Source: Verrucomicrobiota bacterium
Lineage (GTDB): Bacteria; Verrucomicrobiota; Verrucomicrobiia; Limisphaerales; JACRJY01
Length of the DNA: 43,747 bases
NCBI GenBank assembly: GCA_016235585.1
Contig: JACRJY010000064.1
Coordinates: 1-43,747, forward strand
Direction of reading: 5' to 3'
Each line of letters opens with the position of its first letter. Positions within the stretch are counted from its first letter, which is position 1. The position numbers were made by a program, and so were the translations under genes. Shown piece by piece: positions 24,304 through 36,250 of this stretch. The notes below the pieces were generated by a model. That model saw only the letters and a program-made list of their open reading frames with translations, made no database searches and was not told the DNA's origin.

Positions 24304-26400
24304 GTGAAACTACCGCCCATCAAGAGCGTTCCCGCGACTCTGTTCGCCATCACGCTGCTGCTGGTCGGCCTGTTTCTGGCCCTGCCCCGGCTGTTCCCGG
24401 CGTTCAACATTTTCCAGCGGCTGGAGTGGATGACCTACGACTGGCGTGTGCGCCTGGCCTACGACCGCCCCGGCCCGGTGGCGACCAACCTCGGAGCGGT
24501 TTTCATCACGGACGAAAGCATCACGAGCATCAACGAGGCGCTTGGCTTCAATTATCCCTGGCCGCGCCAGCTCTACGGAGGGCTGGTGAACGAACTCGCC
24601 GCGCAGGGTGCCAAGGGCGTGGGCTTCGACATTTTCTTCATTGATAAATTCCCCAACTACACCGAGACCCGCGTCCGGCTGCCGGACGGCGGCGCGTTGA
24701 GTTCGGACGAATACTTCGCCCAGGAGCTGAAGCGCGCCGGCAACGTCGTGCTTGGCGCGCCGGTGGAAAATCCCACGGGCAAACCTCCGCAAATCATCCC
24801 GCCCGCCGAAATTTTCCGCACCAACGCCCTGGCCATCGGCCACGCCGGCACGGACACCGATTCCGATGACGGCCTGCGCCGTGCGCGGCCCTACAAGTCC
24901 GATCCGACCTTCGGCCGGGTCTGGCACATGGGCATCGTGCTGGCCGCGCGCGAGCTGGGCCTCGATCTCGACCAGGCCGAGGTGAAATCCGACCGCATCA
25001 TCCTGCGCGGCCCCGGCGGCGTGGAGCGTGTCATTCCGCTCGACGAGAATCAGTTCATGTTCGTGGACTGGAGCCTCGCGTGGAACGACAAGCGCATCCT
25101 CAAGGAGTATGCTCAAGATCTTCTCGTGGCGTCCCATGAACGCGCGCAAGGCAAAGAAGTGCCGTCCGACTGGCGCGGTCGCCTCGTGGTCGTCGGCTCC
25201 ACCGGCAGCGGCAACAACATCTCGGACATCGGCCCCACGCCGCTGGGCAAGACCTACCTCGTCAGCAAACACTGGAACGTCGCCAATTCCGTTCTCACAG
25301 GCCGGTTCATCCAGCGCAGTTCCTTTTTCACCGAGCTGCTGCTCGTTGTGGCGCTTGGTTTCATCGCGGTCTTGCTCACGTGGAATCTGCACGCGCCGTG
25401 GCCTACCGTGACCGTGCTGGCCTTGGCTGCGGCTTATGTGGCCGGAGCGGTTTATCTTTATCTCGCGCACCGCTACTGGCTGCCGATGGTGATGCCGGTT
25501 GCCGGCGGCCTGCTGCTCAACCACGCCGTGCAAGTGACTTACCAGGTGTTCTTCGAGCAGACGGAGAAGCGCCGGGTGAAGGACGTTTTTTCCAAGCTCG
25601 TCTCGCCGAACATCGTCGGCGAGCTGCTCAAGTCCGAAAAGCTCGACCTGCAAGGGAGCCGCATGAAAATCACCGTGTTCTTCGCCGACGTGCGCGGCTT
25701 CACCACCATGACCGACGAAGCCCAGGTCAAGGCCGAGGAACACGTCCGCCAGCACAGCCTCGCCGGAAAAAACCTCGAGGCCTATCACAACCGCCACGCG
25801 CGCGAGACGCTCGGCACGGTCAACATCTACTTGAGCACCATCGCCGACATGGTCAAAAAGCACGACGGCACGCTCGACAAATACATGGGCGACTGCGTGA
25901 TGGCCTTCTGGGGCGCGCCCGCCGCGCACGACGGCCACGCGCTCAACTGCGTGCGCGCAGCCATTGACGCCCAGCGCTCGATGGCCGAGATCAACCGCCA
26001 GCGCGCCGAGGACAACCAGCGCCTCGAGGCCGAAAACCGCCGGCGCGCCGAACGCGGCGAGCCGCTCCTGCCCCTGCACACGCTGCTCGCTCTCGGCACC
26101 GGCATCAACACTGGCTGGGCCATCGTCGGCCTCATGGGCTCGGACAAGCACATCCTCAACTACACCGTGTTTGGCCGCGAGGTGAACATCGCCAGCCGCC
26201 TCGAAGGCGTCTCCGGCCGCGGCCGCATCGTCATCGGCGAGCCGACGTATCACGAACTCCAGCGGCTCGATCCGGCGCTGGCCGCGACCGTGCGCGAACT
26301 CGATCCCGTGCTGGTCAAGGGCATCAAGGATCCGCTGCGCGTCTTTGAAGTGCCGTGGAAATTGCCGGATGAAAGCACGATGATGCTGACGAAGCGTTGA
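24304..26400 (+). CDS. Membrane adenylate cyclase with CHASE2 sensor domain (class III)
   Basis: 698 residues from a GTG start; the open frame upstream lacks the first TM helix context. TM1 is at about 12-32, an extracytoplasmic CHASE2 domain at about 40-335 ([57 protein letters not shown]), three TM helices at about 345-425, and the cyclase domain to the end. Metal-binding Asp occurs in FFADVRGF (about 460) and [12 protein letters not shown] (about 528). The Lys before YMGD and the Asn/Arg in VNIASRLE support ATP cyclisation. About 24 extra residues lie between the two metal Asp residues compared with typical class III enzymes, and a charged extra helix precedes GTGINTG. It makes cAMP in response to a periplasmic signal. 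Alone on its transcript, followed by purE. Confidence 0.9.
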   Translation: MKLPPIKSVPATLFAITLLLVGLFLALPRLFPAFNIFQRLEWMTYDWRVRLAYDRPGPVATNLGAVFITDESITSINEALGFNYPWPRQLYGGLVNELAAQGAKGVGFDIFFIDKFPNYTETRVRLPDGGALSSDEYFAQELKRAGNVVLGAPVENPTGKPPQIIPPAEIFRTNALAIGHAGTDTDSDDGLRRARPYKSDPTFGRVWHMGIVLAARELGLDLDQAEVKSDRIILRGPGGVERVIPLDENQFMFVDWSLAWNDKRILKEYAQDLLVASHERAQGKEVPSDWRGRLVVVGSTGSGNNISDIGPTPLGKTYLVSKHWNVANSVLTGRFIQRSSFFTELLLVVALGFIAVLLTWNLHAPWPTVTVLALAAAYVAGAVYLYLAHRYWLPMVMPVAGGLLLNHAVQVTYQVFFEQTEKRRVKDVFSKLVSPNIVGELLKSEKLDLQGSRMKITVFFADVRGFTTMTDEAQVKAEEHVRQHSLAGKNLEAYHNRHARETLGTVNIYLSTIADMVKKHDGTLDKYMGDCVMAFWGAPAAHDGHALNCVRAAIDAQRSMAEINRQRAEDNQRLEAENRRRAERGEPLLPLHTLLALGTGINTGWAIVGLMGSDKHILNYTVFGREVNIASRLEGVSGRGRIVIGEPTYHELQRLDPALAATVRELDPVLVKGIKDPLRVFEVPWKLPDESTMMLTKR

Positions 26401-26475
26401 GAAAGGTTGGTCAAGCGTGCCGCCCGGCTCCCGCTTCACTTGCATTTTGTCCACCGCTGCGGTTAAGTCGCCCCC

Positions 26476-26988
26476 GTGAAAGCGAAGAACAATTCCAAGC
26501 CCCTCGTCGGCATCCTCATGGGCAGCCAGTCCGACTGGGAAACCATGCAGCACTGCGCGAAACAGCTCGCCGACCTCGGCGTGCCGCACGAAGTCCGGGT
26601 CATCTCCGCGCATCGCACGCCGCAACTGCTCCACGACTACGTCACCACCGCGTCCGGTCGCGGGCTCGAAATCCTCATCGCGGCGGCGGGCGGCGCGGCG
26701 CACCTCGCCGGCGTCACGGCGGCACTCACGGAACTGCCCGTGCTCGGCGTGCCGATGAAAGCGTGGTCGCTCGACGGCTTGGATTCACTCCTCTCGATGG
26801 TGCAGATGCCCGGCGGCGTGCCGGTCGCGACATTCGCCATCGGCAAGGCCGGCGCGGTCAATGCCGCGCTCTTCGCCACGTCCGTCCTGGGTGCCAGGCA
26901 CAAAAAGCACCGGCAGGCGTGGCTGGAATTCCGCCGCAAACAAACCGAGCGCGGCGTGGCCAACCAGATGATTCCAGCGGGGAAGTAG
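26476..26988 (+). CDS. purE: N5-carboxyaminoimidazole ribonucleotide mutase
   Basis: 170 residues from a GTG start. Class I PurE signature motifs: VGILMGSQSDWETM, RVISAHRTP (about 52-60), AAAGGAAHLAGVTAA and MPGGVPVATFAIGKAGAVNAALFA. It converts N5-CAIR to CAIR in purine synthesis. No purK is adjacent. It lies 75 bp after the cyclase gene and is followed at once by a perfect 26-bp inverted repeat that may end its transcript. Confidence 0.95.
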   Translation: MKAKNNSKPLVGILMGSQSDWETMQHCAKQLADLGVPHEVRVISAHRTPQLLHDYVTTASGRGLEILIAAAGGAAHLAGVTAALTELPVLGVPMKAWSLDGLDSLLSMVQMPGGVPVATFAIGKAGAVNAALFATSVLGARHKKHRQAWLEFRRKQTERGVANQMIPAGK

Positions 26989-26998
26989 TTTTTCAGGC

Positions 26999-27097
26999 CG
27001 GAGCGCGGCGTTCACGCCGCAGAAACGCGGACAAGCCATGGGCTTTCCGAATGCACATTTCCACCGGGGCATTCTGCGGCGTGAACGCCGCGCTCCG
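26999..27097. repeat. Perfect 26-bp inverted repeat between convergent purE and cytochrome genes
   Basis: Arms 26999-27024 and 27072-27097 are exact reverse complements over 26 bp, with a 47-bp spacer. Each arm contains its own small palindrome (CGGCGTTCACGCCG). It occupies nearly all of the gap between purE and the octaheme cytochrome, starting 11 bp after purE's stop and ending 4 bp before the other gene's stop. It looks like a mobile palindromic cassette that may also serve as a two-way terminator. Confidence 0.85.
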
Positions 27098-27101
27098 AAA
27101 C

Positions 27102-29423
27102 TCACAACCCCGGCCCGCGCGTGAGCGAGTTCAGCAGCGCGGTCGCGGCAGAGTGGCCGGGCGAAATCTCCAATGCGCGCCGCGCGGCGGCGATGGCCTC
27201 GTTGTTCCGGCCCAGCCGCGCGAGAATCGTCGCCCGCGCGAACGGCGCGTCGGGAAAATTCGGGCTGATGCTCTCCGCGCGCAGCAGCGTCCGCAGGGCG
27301 CGCTCCGTGTCCTGCCGCGCCTGATACGCCAGCCCCAGATTATACCAGGCGCGGGAAAACTGCGGGTCAAGCTCCACCGTCTGCTCCAGCGCGCGCGTCG
27401 CCTCCGGCACGCGCCCGGCCTCGTTCAAACCGAGCGCGAGGTTGAAGCGCAGGTTTGCGTCGCGCGGCGCGAGCTTGCACGCGGCCTCCAGCTCCTTCAC
27501 CGCCTCCGCCGCGCGGCCCGCCGTGCTCAACGCCACCGCCAGCGTCTGCCGCAGCGGCGCGGAACCGCCGTCCCACTCGACGGCTTTCTGGAAAGTTTGC
27601 AGCGCGCCCGCCGCGTCGCCGCGATCCGAGAGCCACTGGCCCACCTGTAGAAGTCCCGCCGGCTGATCGCGGTTGAGTTCCATCGAGTGCAGCAGTTCCG
27701 ATCCGGCGAGTGAATTCGTGTCGAGCGTCGCGCGCAGTCCCCACGCCGCCTCGACGCGCACGGCGCGCGTGGAATCGATGAGCAACGCCTGCAAAGCCGC
27801 CCGCGCCCCGGCATCCAGTTGCGGCGCGGTCGAGCCGAGCGAACGCGCGGCCATCGAGCGCACGAGCGCGTTCGTGTCGCGCGCCACGCGCGCGAGCGCG
27901 CCGGACACCACCGGGTCGCTCGCCCACGGGCGCAGCAGATTCGCGGCGGACGCGCGCCACAGCGGAATTTTTTCGTCCGTGAGCAGCCGCAGTAGGTTCG
28001 AGTGTGCGTTCGGCGCACCGGCGCGGGCGGCGGCAATCCATTGAGCGCGCGTGCGCGTCGGGCGGTTCATGCGCGGGCCATACCACCTCTCGACCGCCTC
28101 GATGGCCCAGTCCACGGACTTGTCGGCGTGGCAGCGGTTGCAGGCGTTCGGGATGTTGTGCTGCTTCGTCAGCAGCGGGTCGGGAATGGTGAAGCCGTGG
28201 TCGCGCCGTGCGTGACGCTGCATGTAGGTCGTTTGCGGCATGTGGCAGTCCACGCAATGGCTGCCCGGCGTGCCCTCCTTGTGAAAGCTGTGCGCGATGG
28301 GATCAATCTTCACCGACGGCGGGAGCGGCGGGCCGTGGCAGCGGAGGCACAGCAGGTTTCCCTCGATGAGCGTCTTGCTCGAATGCGGCTCGTGGCAGTC
28401 CACGCAGCGCACGCCCGCCGTGTGCATTTTGCTGCTGTGAAAAGAGGTGAACTCGTAGTCCTCGTCGCGCACCTGGCCGTCGGGATAAAACAAATCCGAC
28501 TCGTCGGGAATGCTCAACGTGAAGTGGTCGAGGAACGCGTCACCCGGCTGGAAGTCGCCCGTCAGTTCGCCGCGCCGGGCGTGGCACGCGCCGCAGGCGT
28601 CGAGCATCTGGTCGCGCGAGAGCTTGCGCGCCGTCGGGTCGTTGCTCTTGCCGGGATATTTTTTCTGCCACCCGACGTGGTCGCCCATCGGCCCGTGGCA
28701 CGACTCGCAACTGACCGTCTGCTCGGCCATCGTGGTGCGGTAAGTGTCCGTGGCGGGCTGGTAATTTTTGCGGACGCGCGTGTTGTGGCACGAGGCGCAC
28801 ATCTGGTTCCAGTTCATGCCGCGCCCCGTCCAGTGGCCCCACTCGCCGGGCTGGCGGTCTTCGTTCCCAAAAATGTCGAACCAGTCGCGCTTCGCCGGAT
28901 CGAAGGCCAGTTCCATCGTCTGCCAGCGTCCGCCGCTGGTGGGAATGAGAAACTGCCGCAGCGGGCTTTCGCCGATCACACGGTCGGGCGTGAAGTTCAT
29001 CTGATGGCCGCCCAGACCGGCGGTCGTGATGTGAAATTGGTCTCCGTCGCGGCGGGCCTCGGAAGTCTGCGTGCCGTGTTTGATCGTGTGCGGCGGGTCG
29101 AAGGCGGCCTGATCCAGTTGCGGATCAACCGCGCGTTCCGCGAGACCGTGATGCGACTTGCGCCACGCCTCGTAGGCCTGCGGATGACAATCCTTGCACG
29201 TCGCCGAGCCGGCGTAGCGTGCGAAAACCTCCTTCTCCGGCGCGAGGCGAAACGCGGGGGCGGATGGCGGGCCTGTTTCGGAAACATCCACCGTGCTGCG
29301 GCTGATCAGCAGCCACGCGGCCACGCCCGCCGCGGCGAGCACCGCCACGGCGGCAGCCATCAGCCAGCCTTTGTTTGACGGAGGCGGCGGAACGGCGGGC
29401 CGTTGTTTCGCGCGGCGGCTCAT
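27102..29423 (-). CDS. Membrane-anchored octaheme c-type cytochrome with HEAT and TPR repeats
   Basis: 773 residues. One N-terminal TM anchor at about 20-41, then eight CxxCH haem motifs in order: CKDCH (76-80), CASCH, CESCH, CGACH, CVDCH, CLRCH, CVDCH, CNRCH (the last near residue 430). HEAT-like repeats follow (about 480-590, LLRPWASDPVVSGALARVARDTNALVRSMAARSLGS), then at least four TPRs (about 600-765, FSRAWYNLGLAYQARQDTERALRTLLRAE). The haem part resembles multihaem cytochromes of the c554/nitrite-reductase superfamily by its spacing only. It would act in periplasmic electron transfer; the TPR tail suggests docking to a partner. No redox partner gene is adjacent. It is convergent with purE. 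Confidence 0.85.
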   Translation of the reverse strand: MSRRAKQRPAVPPPPSNKGWLMAAAVAVLAAAGVAAWLLISRSTVDVSETGPPSAPAFRLAPEKEVFARYAGSATCKDCHPQAYEAWRKSHHGLAERAVDPQLDQAAFDPPHTIKHGTQTSEARRDGDQFHITTAGLGGHQMNFTPDRVIGESPLRQFLIPTSGGRWQTMELAFDPAKRDWFDIFGNEDRQPGEWGHWTGRGMNWNQMCASCHNTRVRKNYQPATDTYRTTMAEQTVSCESCHGPMGDHVGWQKKYPGKSNDPTARKLSRDQMLDACGACHARRGELTGDFQPGDAFLDHFTLSIPDESDLFYPDGQVRDEDYEFTSFHSSKMHTAGVRCVDCHEPHSSKTLIEGNLLCLRCHGPPLPPSVKIDPIAHSFHKEGTPGSHCVDCHMPQTTYMQRHARRDHGFTIPDPLLTKQHNIPNACNRCHADKSVDWAIEAVERWYGPRMNRPTRTRAQWIAAARAGAPNAHSNLLRLLTDEKIPLWRASAANLLRPWASDPVVSGALARVARDTNALVRSMAARSLGSTAPQLDAGARAALQALLIDSTRAVRVEAAWGLRATLDTNSLAGSELLHSMELNRDQPAGLLQVGQWLSDRGDAAGALQTFQKAVEWDGGSAPLRQTLAVALSTAGRAAEAVKELEAACKLAPRDANLRFNLALGLNEAGRVPEATRALEQTVELDPQFSRAWYNLGLAYQARQDTERALRTLLRAESISPNFPDAPFARATILARLGRNNEAIAAARRALEISPGHSAATALLNSLTRGPGL

Positions 29424-29887
29424 AGTCGCGCCGAATGATACCCAATGCCGATGAACTTCGGTGGATGGTTAAGCCACTTGGGATGCAATGGACTCCAACT
29501 CATGACGTGAAATGGGATACGCCGCCCAACTGTATAAATCAACGAGCAAGAACAATGAATCACCGACGCCGACCACATGGCAAGAATAGCGCGGCAGACC
29601 GCCGAAGCAGCGAACACTCTGAACGCCGCGCCAGCAACCGAGCATACATCGCAAGCCAAGCGTGACCGGCAGCGAATGAGACCGACCGCTACGGACTCGC
29701 TGAGCAATCCGCGAAAATGCGGCACGCCATTTTGAGGCGGCTGATGAAGGAATGTGCAGGTTGACTGTCTCAGCAAACACTGACGGACGTCGACGAGTTA
29801 GCATATAGCCCGACTCTTCCTTCTTTACAGTCCAGTGATTCGAAGAGTGCATGATGTGCGAAGTGGCCCAACATTAACGAACCAGCA
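29424..29887. other. 464-bp intergenic stretch without an identifiable gene
   Basis: This gap separates the cytochrome start from the thrH stop. It is clearly less G+C-rich than its neighbours. Open frames exist on both strands (for example one of 127 codons on the minus strand, 29469-29852), but their products have no recognisable domain, signal or composition. It may be decayed foreign DNA. I see no tRNA, hairpin pair or word repeat here. Confidence 0.6.
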
Positions 29888-30490
29888 TTACATCGCCGCC
29901 TTGATGCGCGCCATCAAGTCCGCGTGGCTTTCGACGGCGGCGAACTGCGGGAACTCCTTCTTCACGTTCTCCGGCGCGTGGACGAGGATGCCCACGTCCG
30001 CCTCGCACAGCATCGCCGTGTCATTGTAGGAATCCCCGGCGGCGATGACGCGGTAGTTGAGGTTCTTGAGCGCGGCGACGGATTTCTGCTTCTGGTTGGG
30101 CTGGCGGAGCTGGTAGCCGGCGATGCGGTCGTCCTCCACGATGAGCCGGTGGCAGAGCAGCGTCGGCCAGCCGAGCTGGCGCATGAGCGGCTGGGCAAAC
30201 TGCTCGAAGGTGTCGGAAAGAATGATGACCTGCGTGAGCGTCCGCAGTTCGTCGAGGAATTCCTGTCCGCCCGGCAAGGGTTTCAGCGTGCCGATGACGT
30301 TTTGGATGTCCGCCAGCTTGATGCCGTGCCGGTCAAGGATTTCGATGCGGTAGCGCATGAGCTTGTCGTAGTCCGGCTCGTCGCGCGTGGTGCGGCGTAG
30401 TTCGGGAATCTTCGTTTTCTCGGAGACGGCGATCCAGATTTCCGGGACGAGCACGCCTTCCAAATCCAAGGTGACGATGGTCTGCTTCAT
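29888..30490 (-). CDS. thrH: Phosphoserine phosphatase / homoserine phosphotransferase, ThrH type
   Basis: 200 residues. HAD-superfamily fold with the ThrH-specific first motif LDLEGVLVPEIW (Asp9; DxE rather than DxD), TTRDEPDYDKLM, LKPLPGG, VIILSDTFEQFAQPLMRQLGWPTLLCH and motif IV GDSYNDTAML. These match Pseudomonas aeruginosa ThrH closely. The enzyme dephosphorylates phosphoserine and can transfer the phosphate to homoserine, linking serine and threonine synthesis. The ATG at 30490 gives the expected MKQTIVTLDLEG start; a longer frame upstream has no family match. It lies 57 bp after the propeller protein on the same strand. Confidence 0.93.
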   Translation of the reverse strand: MKQTIVTLDLEGVLVPEIWIAVSEKTKIPELRRTTRDEPDYDKLMRYRIEILDRHGIKLADIQNVIGTLKPLPGGQEFLDELRTLTQVIILSDTFEQFAQPLMRQLGWPTLLCHRLIVEDDRIAGYQLRQPNQKQKSVAALKNLNYRVIAAGDSYNDTAMLCEADVGILVHAPENVKKEFPQFAAVESHADLMARIKAAM

Positions 30491-30546
30491 GCGCGGCGCA
30501 TCATGGCAATCGTGCTTCCCTTTGTCGAGCGCGGCAGGCGTCGGAA

Positions 30547-32877
30547 TCAAGGCACCAGCACGGCGCGGTAGAAGCGCTTGGTGGATGATTCCGCAGAACT
30601 GTCCGTGACGATTTCCTGTGTGGAACTCAAAATCAAATTCGTCAGCACTGTCCAAGTAGTGCCCGGCGAAATGCTGTCGGCGCATTCGACGCGGTATCGG
30701 CGTCCCGGCGTCCCGGCGATGCTCAATTGCGTCACCGCATCCTTGCCCAGCCCCAGCGCCGCCGGCACGCCCACCACCACGCTGACCGGCGCGCTGGTGA
30801 TTGCGCCGAAGGCGTTGCTGACCACCACTGAAAATTGGTTCGTGAACGTGGTGGGCGGATTGGTCAGATAAAGGAACGGCTCCTCCGCGCCCGTGATGGA
30901 CGCGCCATCACGCAGCCATTGGAAGGACAGCGGCGAACTCCCGGTTGCAAGAACTGAAAGCGTGGCTTCGCTCCCCGGCATCGGGAACACCGTGGCTGGC
31001 GCGGCGGCCAGCGCGGGCGCAGTGTTGGTGAGCGGGTCGGATTGCAAGATTGAAGCCGTGCCACCAACAACGAACGTGCCACTACCATAAGCGACGCTTA
31101 GCAGGTCTCTGACCCCTGAAATCGTTCGTTGAGTCCAGTTCGTGCCGTCTGTCGAAGTCAACAGTCGCCAGAACTGGCCGTTGTAATTCCCGCCCACAAG
31201 AACGAACGTGCCGTTGGCGTAGGTCAGATCGTAATAAGGCGTGTTTGTTTGCGAAGGTCGTAGTTCTTTCCACGAAACACCATCCACTGAAGTGACCACG
31301 CGCCCCCAATCTCCCAATCCAACAAAATAGTTTCCTATGGATCGAAGCTTGCGAAGAACCCCTGAATTTGTCAGCGGCTGCTGATTCCAAACTACCCCGT
31401 CGGCTGAAACAAGCACGCTTCCCTCATTGTAATCCAAACAGGCAAAAAATTCATTTGCGAAGGCCACTTGGACAAGGTTGTTCGATGCAGGTTGGACATG
31501 GCTGGCCCAGTTCCGCGCATTGGACGAGGTCATCACCGTCCCTTCCGCACCCACTGCAACATACTGGCCTTTGCCCCAGGTGATTCCCTCAAGGGTTTTA
31601 CCTTCTCCTGTCTCTCGCAATGTCCAAGCAAAGCCGTTGGAGGAAGTGGCTGTCTTGCCCTCAATCCCAACCCCAACATATTCTGAACCTCCAAAAACGA
31701 CGTCTTTTATTCCCCAGTTGGTGTGAACCAAGCTCGTCGTCCAGAAGGTTCCGTTCGAGGAAACTGCAACTGTGTTTCCATAGTCTGGATTATAGCCTTC
31801 AAATCCGGCAAAGGCGAAAAACTTGTCCCCGGTGTGAACAAGGTGAGATGCCGGGTGACTGCCACCGTAAAGCCCACCACCCTTAACTCGGCTATGGAAA
31901 TTGCTACTGCTGGAAACCGTTAAGATGAAAGAAGACCAAGCATAAGAATCGGATGTCCCGCCAACGGCCACGAACCGATCCTGTCCAAACGTGGCGCTTT
32001 GAATTGCGGAATATGCCTCTGTAGGGACTTGAGACCATTTCAAGCCATCTTCCGACCGCCAATGAACAATCGCATAAACTGACGGCGATCCAGCATAAGT
32101 CGTGAAGACTCCATTCCCGTAAGCGAGCGTGTTAATGCCGCCATAATTGTAAATGGCATCCGCTTGGTTTTCCCAATGGATGCCATCAATGGAGGAAATG
32201 AAACTCGTCATGTCCGAATATGGCTGACCGTAAACTACAGCGACGAATCGGTTGTTGCCGTAGGTCACGGCTTTCAATAATCCACTCACGAGTGGTTCGC
32301 GGGATGTCCAGACAACTCCATCTGTGGAAGTAAGCGTGACGTTTCCCCATGGGACATAGAATCCTCCTTGGCTTCCTACCGCCACAAACAAACCGTTCGC
32401 ATACGTGACATCCAACAGCGGAATCGTGCCAGAGGCGCGCAATAACCAATTGGTGCCGTTGGCCGAGGAAAGGATGAACGAAGCGTCACCCACAGCCACG
32501 AACTGGCCGCCACCATAGGTGACGGAATTCAAATCGGCAAACGCGCTGGTCGCCTGGCTCATCCAGACTTTCGTGTCGGAGGAAGTCAGGATAGTTCCCG
32601 TGTCTCCAACGGCTACATACAAGCCGTCACCGTAGGCGATGTCGCGCAGGTTCGCGTAAGTGTCGGTTGTCCGCGCGACCCAGTTTGCCCCGTCCGGCGA
32701 AACCAAGACCGTGCCCGCGTTGCCGACCGCCACGAACAGGTCGTTGCCGAAACAGACGCCGTAAAGCGGCACGCCGAGCGGCACGGGATTCCGCCAGTGC
32801 CACGTGTCCAGCGGGTCTCCGGCGTGGGTGGCGACGGAAAACAGCAGAGCAAACAGGATGGAACACCCCCGTTTCAT
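30547..32877 (-). CDS. Secreted 14-blade beta-propeller protein with Ig-like domain
   Basis: 776 residues. Signal peptide MKRGCSILFALLFSVATHAG. Fourteen repeats of about 40-50 residues with the pattern (D/S)(V/I).YG.G.FVAVG..G.(I/V)..S.DG..W, by my count (about 35-640). Fourteen is twice seven, suggesting two seven-bladed propellers. An Ig-like domain follows (about 640-715, FPMPGSEATLSVLATGSSPLSFQWLRDG), then a C-terminal tail with GRRYRVE and KRFYRAVLVP, recurrent at the ends of large Verrucomicrobia exported proteins. It is probably extracellular or surface-bound; ligand unknown. The propeller DNA is less G+C-rich than the flanks. The start follows from the signal peptide; a longer frame upstream enters the repeat region. 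Confidence 0.8.
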   Translation of the reverse strand: MKRGCSILFALLFSVATHAGDPLDTWHWRNPVPLGVPLYGVCFGNDLFVAVGNAGTVLVSPDGANWVARTTDTYANLRDIAYGDGLYVAVGDTGTILTSSDTKVWMSQATSAFADLNSVTYGGGQFVAVGDASFILSSANGTNWLLRASGTIPLLDVTYANGLFVAVGSQGGFYVPWGNVTLTSTDGVVWTSREPLVSGLLKAVTYGNNRFVAVVYGQPYSDMTSFISSIDGIHWENQADAIYNYGGINTLAYGNGVFTTYAGSPSVYAIVHWRSEDGLKWSQVPTEAYSAIQSATFGQDRFVAVGGTSDSYAWSSFILTVSSSSNFHSRVKGGGLYGGSHPASHLVHTGDKFFAFAGFEGYNPDYGNTVAVSSNGTFWTTSLVHTNWGIKDVVFGGSEYVGVGIEGKTATSSNGFAWTLRETGEGKTLEGITWGKGQYVAVGAEGTVMTSSNARNWASHVQPASNNLVQVAFANEFFACLDYNEGSVLVSADGVVWNQQPLTNSGVLRKLRSIGNYFVGLGDWGRVVTSVDGVSWKELRPSQTNTPYYDLTYANGTFVLVGGNYNGQFWRLLTSTDGTNWTQRTISGVRDLLSVAYGSGTFVVGGTASILQSDPLTNTAPALAAAPATVFPMPGSEATLSVLATGSSPLSFQWLRDGASITGAEEPFLYLTNPPTTFTNQFSVVVSNAFGAITSAPVSVVVGVPAALGLGKDAVTQLSIAGTPGRRYRVECADSISPGTTWTVLTNLILSSTQEIVTDSSAESSTKRFYRAVLVP

Positions 32878-32935
32878 TTGCCTGACAGGATGGCGGGCCG
32901 GCGGCGGATTGTCCAGCAGTTCACCGGAGCGGGAG

Positions 32936-33070
32936 GGGCGCATCCGGGCACTGCCCCCGCGCCGTCAGGCCGGGCGGAGCGCCGATCTCCGAATCGGCGC
33001 GGGGCGGGGGGTTTTTCCACCCCTGCCGGATCGGAGTCCGGCGCTCCGGGGGCAGTGCCCGGATGCGCCC
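32936..33070. repeat. 135-bp palindromic cassette with perfect 23-bp arms
   Basis: Outer arms 32936-32958 and 33048-33070 are exact reverse complements. Inside lies a second imperfect inverted pair (CGGAGCGCCG near 32975, CGGCGCTCCG near 33039) and a central C/G-rich segment with a short T-run. It sits upstream of the propeller gene in a 381-bp gene-free stretch (32878-33258) that holds this and the next element. Confidence 0.85.
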
Positions 33071-33082
33071 GAGCGGGAGTGT

Positions 33083-33229
33083 CCTGATTTGGATCCACCT
33101 CCGCGACCTTTGCGAAATCCTTTGCGTTGCTGTCGTTCCTCCGCGGTGTCCTCCGCGCCCTCTGCGCAAAAAAAGACGCGGAGGACGCGGAGGATTCCGC
33201 AAAGGGCGCGGAGACGTTTGCAAATCAGG
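33083..33229. repeat. 147-bp inverted nonamer-word cassette downstream of ileS
   Basis: End arms CCTGATTTG (33083-33091) and CAAATCAGG (33221-33229) match perfectly. Inner arms 33099-33120 and 33192-33213 match at 20 of 22 positions. Inside are 9-bp words such as GACGCGGAG in tandem. It lies between the ileS stop and the 135-bp cassette, 29 bp from the ileS stop codon. It is similar in design to the nonamer-word element at 10363-10474. Confidence 0.8.
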
Positions 33230-33258
33230 ATGCCATCCAGACCGGCGGATTCGGCGGC

Positions 33259-36177
<2,919 letters not shown>

Positions 36178-36250
36178 TTTCTCGCTAAAGGAGCGGTGAA
36201 CCTAGCAACGGCGAGCAGGGCTGGCAAGGTTGGGCTTGGTTGCGTTTGGA

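Noticed and set aside
29469..29852. A 127-codon minus-strand frame in the thrH-cytochrome gap
   Set aside because: No domain, signal, or plausible composition; codon pattern unlike neighbouring genes, so described as intergenic.
36178..36250. A T-box riboswitch upstream of ileS or the neighbouring methyltransferase
   Set aside because: The gap is only 73 bp and lacks a T-box sequence or a terminator hairpin.
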